Below, piece by piece: positions 62,932-64,000 of a stretch of DNA of 64,000 bases (position 1 is the first letter of the stretch; each line of letters starts with the position of its first letter). Location: contig NZ_BOML01000019.1 of the NCBI RefSeq assembly GCF_016862175.1, positions 186,001 through 250,000 of the forward strand. The letters are read 5' to 3'. The notes under the pieces were generated by a model. It was given only the letters and a program-made list of their open reading frames with translations. It was not told where the DNA came from and made no database searches. The translations under genes and the position numbers were made by a program. This DNA is from Paractinoplanes durhamensis (lineage in GTDB: Bacteria > Actinomycetota > Actinomycetes > Mycobacteriales > Micromonosporaceae).

Positions 62932-64000
62932 TCAAACCGATCCGTGAAGATCGGTCACGTCGGCAAGCTGACCACCCGGTATCTGGCTTGTGCCGACGGC
63001 CCCGGGCTGCTGCTGGGTACCGAGACCGCTGCTGCCCGGACCGTGCAGCAGCGGGTTGTCGTGCGCGTCCATCGCGTTCGACCCCGAGTGGTATTCCAGC
63101 GCGTCGCTGAACCCGTCCGCGTCGGAGTCGGCCAGCTGGGCGTTGAAGCCGAGCACCTGCTCCAGGCTGTCGTCCAGGCCGTCGCGGTCGGTGTCGGTCT
63201 GCTGCAGCGGGGTCAGCGCGCCGTCCATGTGCCCGTCGGCGTCGGAGTCGGGCGAGCGCGGGTCGAGCCCCTGGGCCAGCTCGAACGCGTCGTTGAGCCC
63301 GTCGCCGTCGGTGTCCGCCTTCCGCCCGTCGGTGCCGTAGGTGACCATCTCCTGCGCGTCGGTCAGGTTGTCGCCGTCGGTGTCGGCGCGCAGCGGGTCG
63401 AGGCCGTAGCGGCGCTCGAGCAGGTCGCTGAGGCCGTCCTGGTCGGTGTCGGCGCCGCCGAGCGCGACCGGCTCCGCCGTGATCTCCGGCAGGGTGGACT
63501 GCGGCACCAGCGAGGACAGCGGCTGCATCACCGGGTTGGTGATCGGGGTGGCGGTGCCGTCGGAGATGCCGGGGATGACCGCCGCGAACTCGAAGCGGTT
63601 GCCGGCGTTGGACTCGCGGACGCCGACCCGCGGGTTGGCCGCCTCGACGACCTTGCCGTTGCCGAGGCTGATCGCGACGTGCGCGCCGGGAGTGCGGCCG
63701 TCGCCGGGCCGCGGCTCGCGATCGAACGAGAAGAGCAGCGCGCCGGGAATGTCTTTCGCCTTGTCGACGTCGACGAGCTGGCCCTTTTCCTTGAAGTGCA
63801 GGTATTGAGCGGTGGCACCGTCCGGAATCTTCGACCCCGCCTGGAACGCCGCCCATTGGGTGAATTCAGAACAGTCGAAAACCGAAGGATTCGGATCGGA
63901 GAGCTTCACTTCCGCACCGAACACATAGCGGTCACCGATTTGCGCCTTGGCGACCTTGAGGAACGTGTCGAGAGCGGCGTTGTCGGCGCCGGCCGCGACC
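62932..64000 (-). CDS. NlpC/P60 protein with calcium-binding repeats (5' end missing)
   Basis: The gene runs past the window end, so its start is not seen. The visible part has an NlpC/P60 domain (QIGDRYVFGAE, catalytic Cys in FDCSEFTQW, His in GAHVAISLGNG) and then five or six DxDxDG repeats (ADTDQDGLSD, ADTDGDNLTD, ADTDGDGLND) of the thrombospondin type-3/EF-like kind, which bind calcium, and a Gly/Gln-rich tail. NlpC/P60 enzymes cut peptidoglycan peptides. The tail of the gene is 10 bp from the next in the operon. A signal peptide is expected in the missing part. Confidence 0.85.
   Translation of the reverse strand, partial: VAAGADNAALDTFLKVAKAQIGDRYVFGAEVKLSDPNPSVFDCSEFTQWAAFQAGSKIPDGATAQYLHFKEKGQLVDVDKAKDIPGALLFSFDREPRPGDGRTPGAHVAISLGNGKVVEAANPRVGVRESNAGNRFEFAAVIPGISDGTATPITNPVMQPLSSLVPQSTLPEITAEPVALGGADTDQDGLSDLLERRYGLDPLRADTDGDNLTDAQEMVTYGTDGRKADTDGDGLNDAFELAQGLDPRSPDSDADGHMDGALTPLQQTDTDRDGLDDSLEQVLGFNAQLADSDADGFSDALEYHSGSNAMDAHDNPLLHGPGSSGLGTQQQPGAVGTSQIPGGQLADVTDLHGSV

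Overview
The window is very GC-rich DNA with dense genes, frequent GTG/TTG starts, many 4-base stop/start overlaps and a strong G/C bias at third codon positions. The gene families (DUF397, DUF5990 and DUF6082-like proteins, IniA/IniC-type dynamins, an SNF2/SWIM pair, snapalysin, a CBM2 protein behind a CebR box, MmyB-type regulators, an F420-type luciferase-like oxidoreductase) point to a filamentous actinomycete. A member of the Micromonosporaceae such as Actinoplanes is the best guess, but genus is an inference. No rRNA, tRNA, CRISPR array, transposase or phage gene was recognised. The left end and the last gene are cut by the window edges.

Layout. 0.2-4.0 kb: minus-strand operon of three family-2 glycosyltransferases behind a recognisable promoter. 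4.4-6.7 kb: a tiny Cys/His-rich protein, a sulfotransferase and a beta-propeller protein. 6.8-15.1 kb: a diguanylate cyclase diverging from a response regulator, an M20 hydrolase, a TetR regulator, an agmatinase-family enzyme, a soluble Ser/Thr kinase, and a coupled chain of amino-acid permease, 30-residue microprotein and universal stress protein. 15.3-24.0 kb: STAS protein, esterase plus ATP-grasp pair, DUF5990-like/SNF2/SWIM operon, a secreted Trp-Gly-Asn repeat protein, and an unusual zinc-ribbon SDR. 24.4-41.4 kb: an accessory region with three paralogous TIR-NB-ARC-TPR proteins. Two of them point outward from a three-gene block (flavin reductase, radical-SAM-like enzyme, DUF6882-like protein) bounded by inverted repeats; between the second and third lie snapalysin, a P450, a mannitol-dehydrogenase-family enzyme, a CBM2 protein, a TetR and a ferredoxin. 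41.4-52.4 kb: mostly metabolic and signalling genes (aldo/keto reductase, F420-type oxidoreductase, MmyB regulator, an SDR without the usual catalytic pair, AAA ATPase, GGDEF-EAL protein, AidB-like flavoprotein, MCP-like receptor). 52.4-55.8 kb: small poorly known genes between two inverted copies of a 76-bp repeat. 56.1-64.0 kb: two dynamin-like GTPases facing an operon for an NlpC/P60 protein with calcium repeats, a membrane protein, and an Hsp70-type ATPase fused through a membrane segment to an outside beta-propeller.

How it may work together. The two most system-like loci are the TIR-STAND family (sensor TPRs, switch NTPase, putative NAD-consuming TIR effector; probably cell-suicide defence) and the dynamin/Hsp70/NlpC-P60 locus (probably membrane and cell-envelope surveillance or repair). 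Both roles are inferred from domain architecture and neighbourhood. Five convergent gene pairs overlap at their 3' ends by 4-39 bp, and several operons are joined by 4-base overlaps, so translational coupling and antisense 3' ends are recurrent here.
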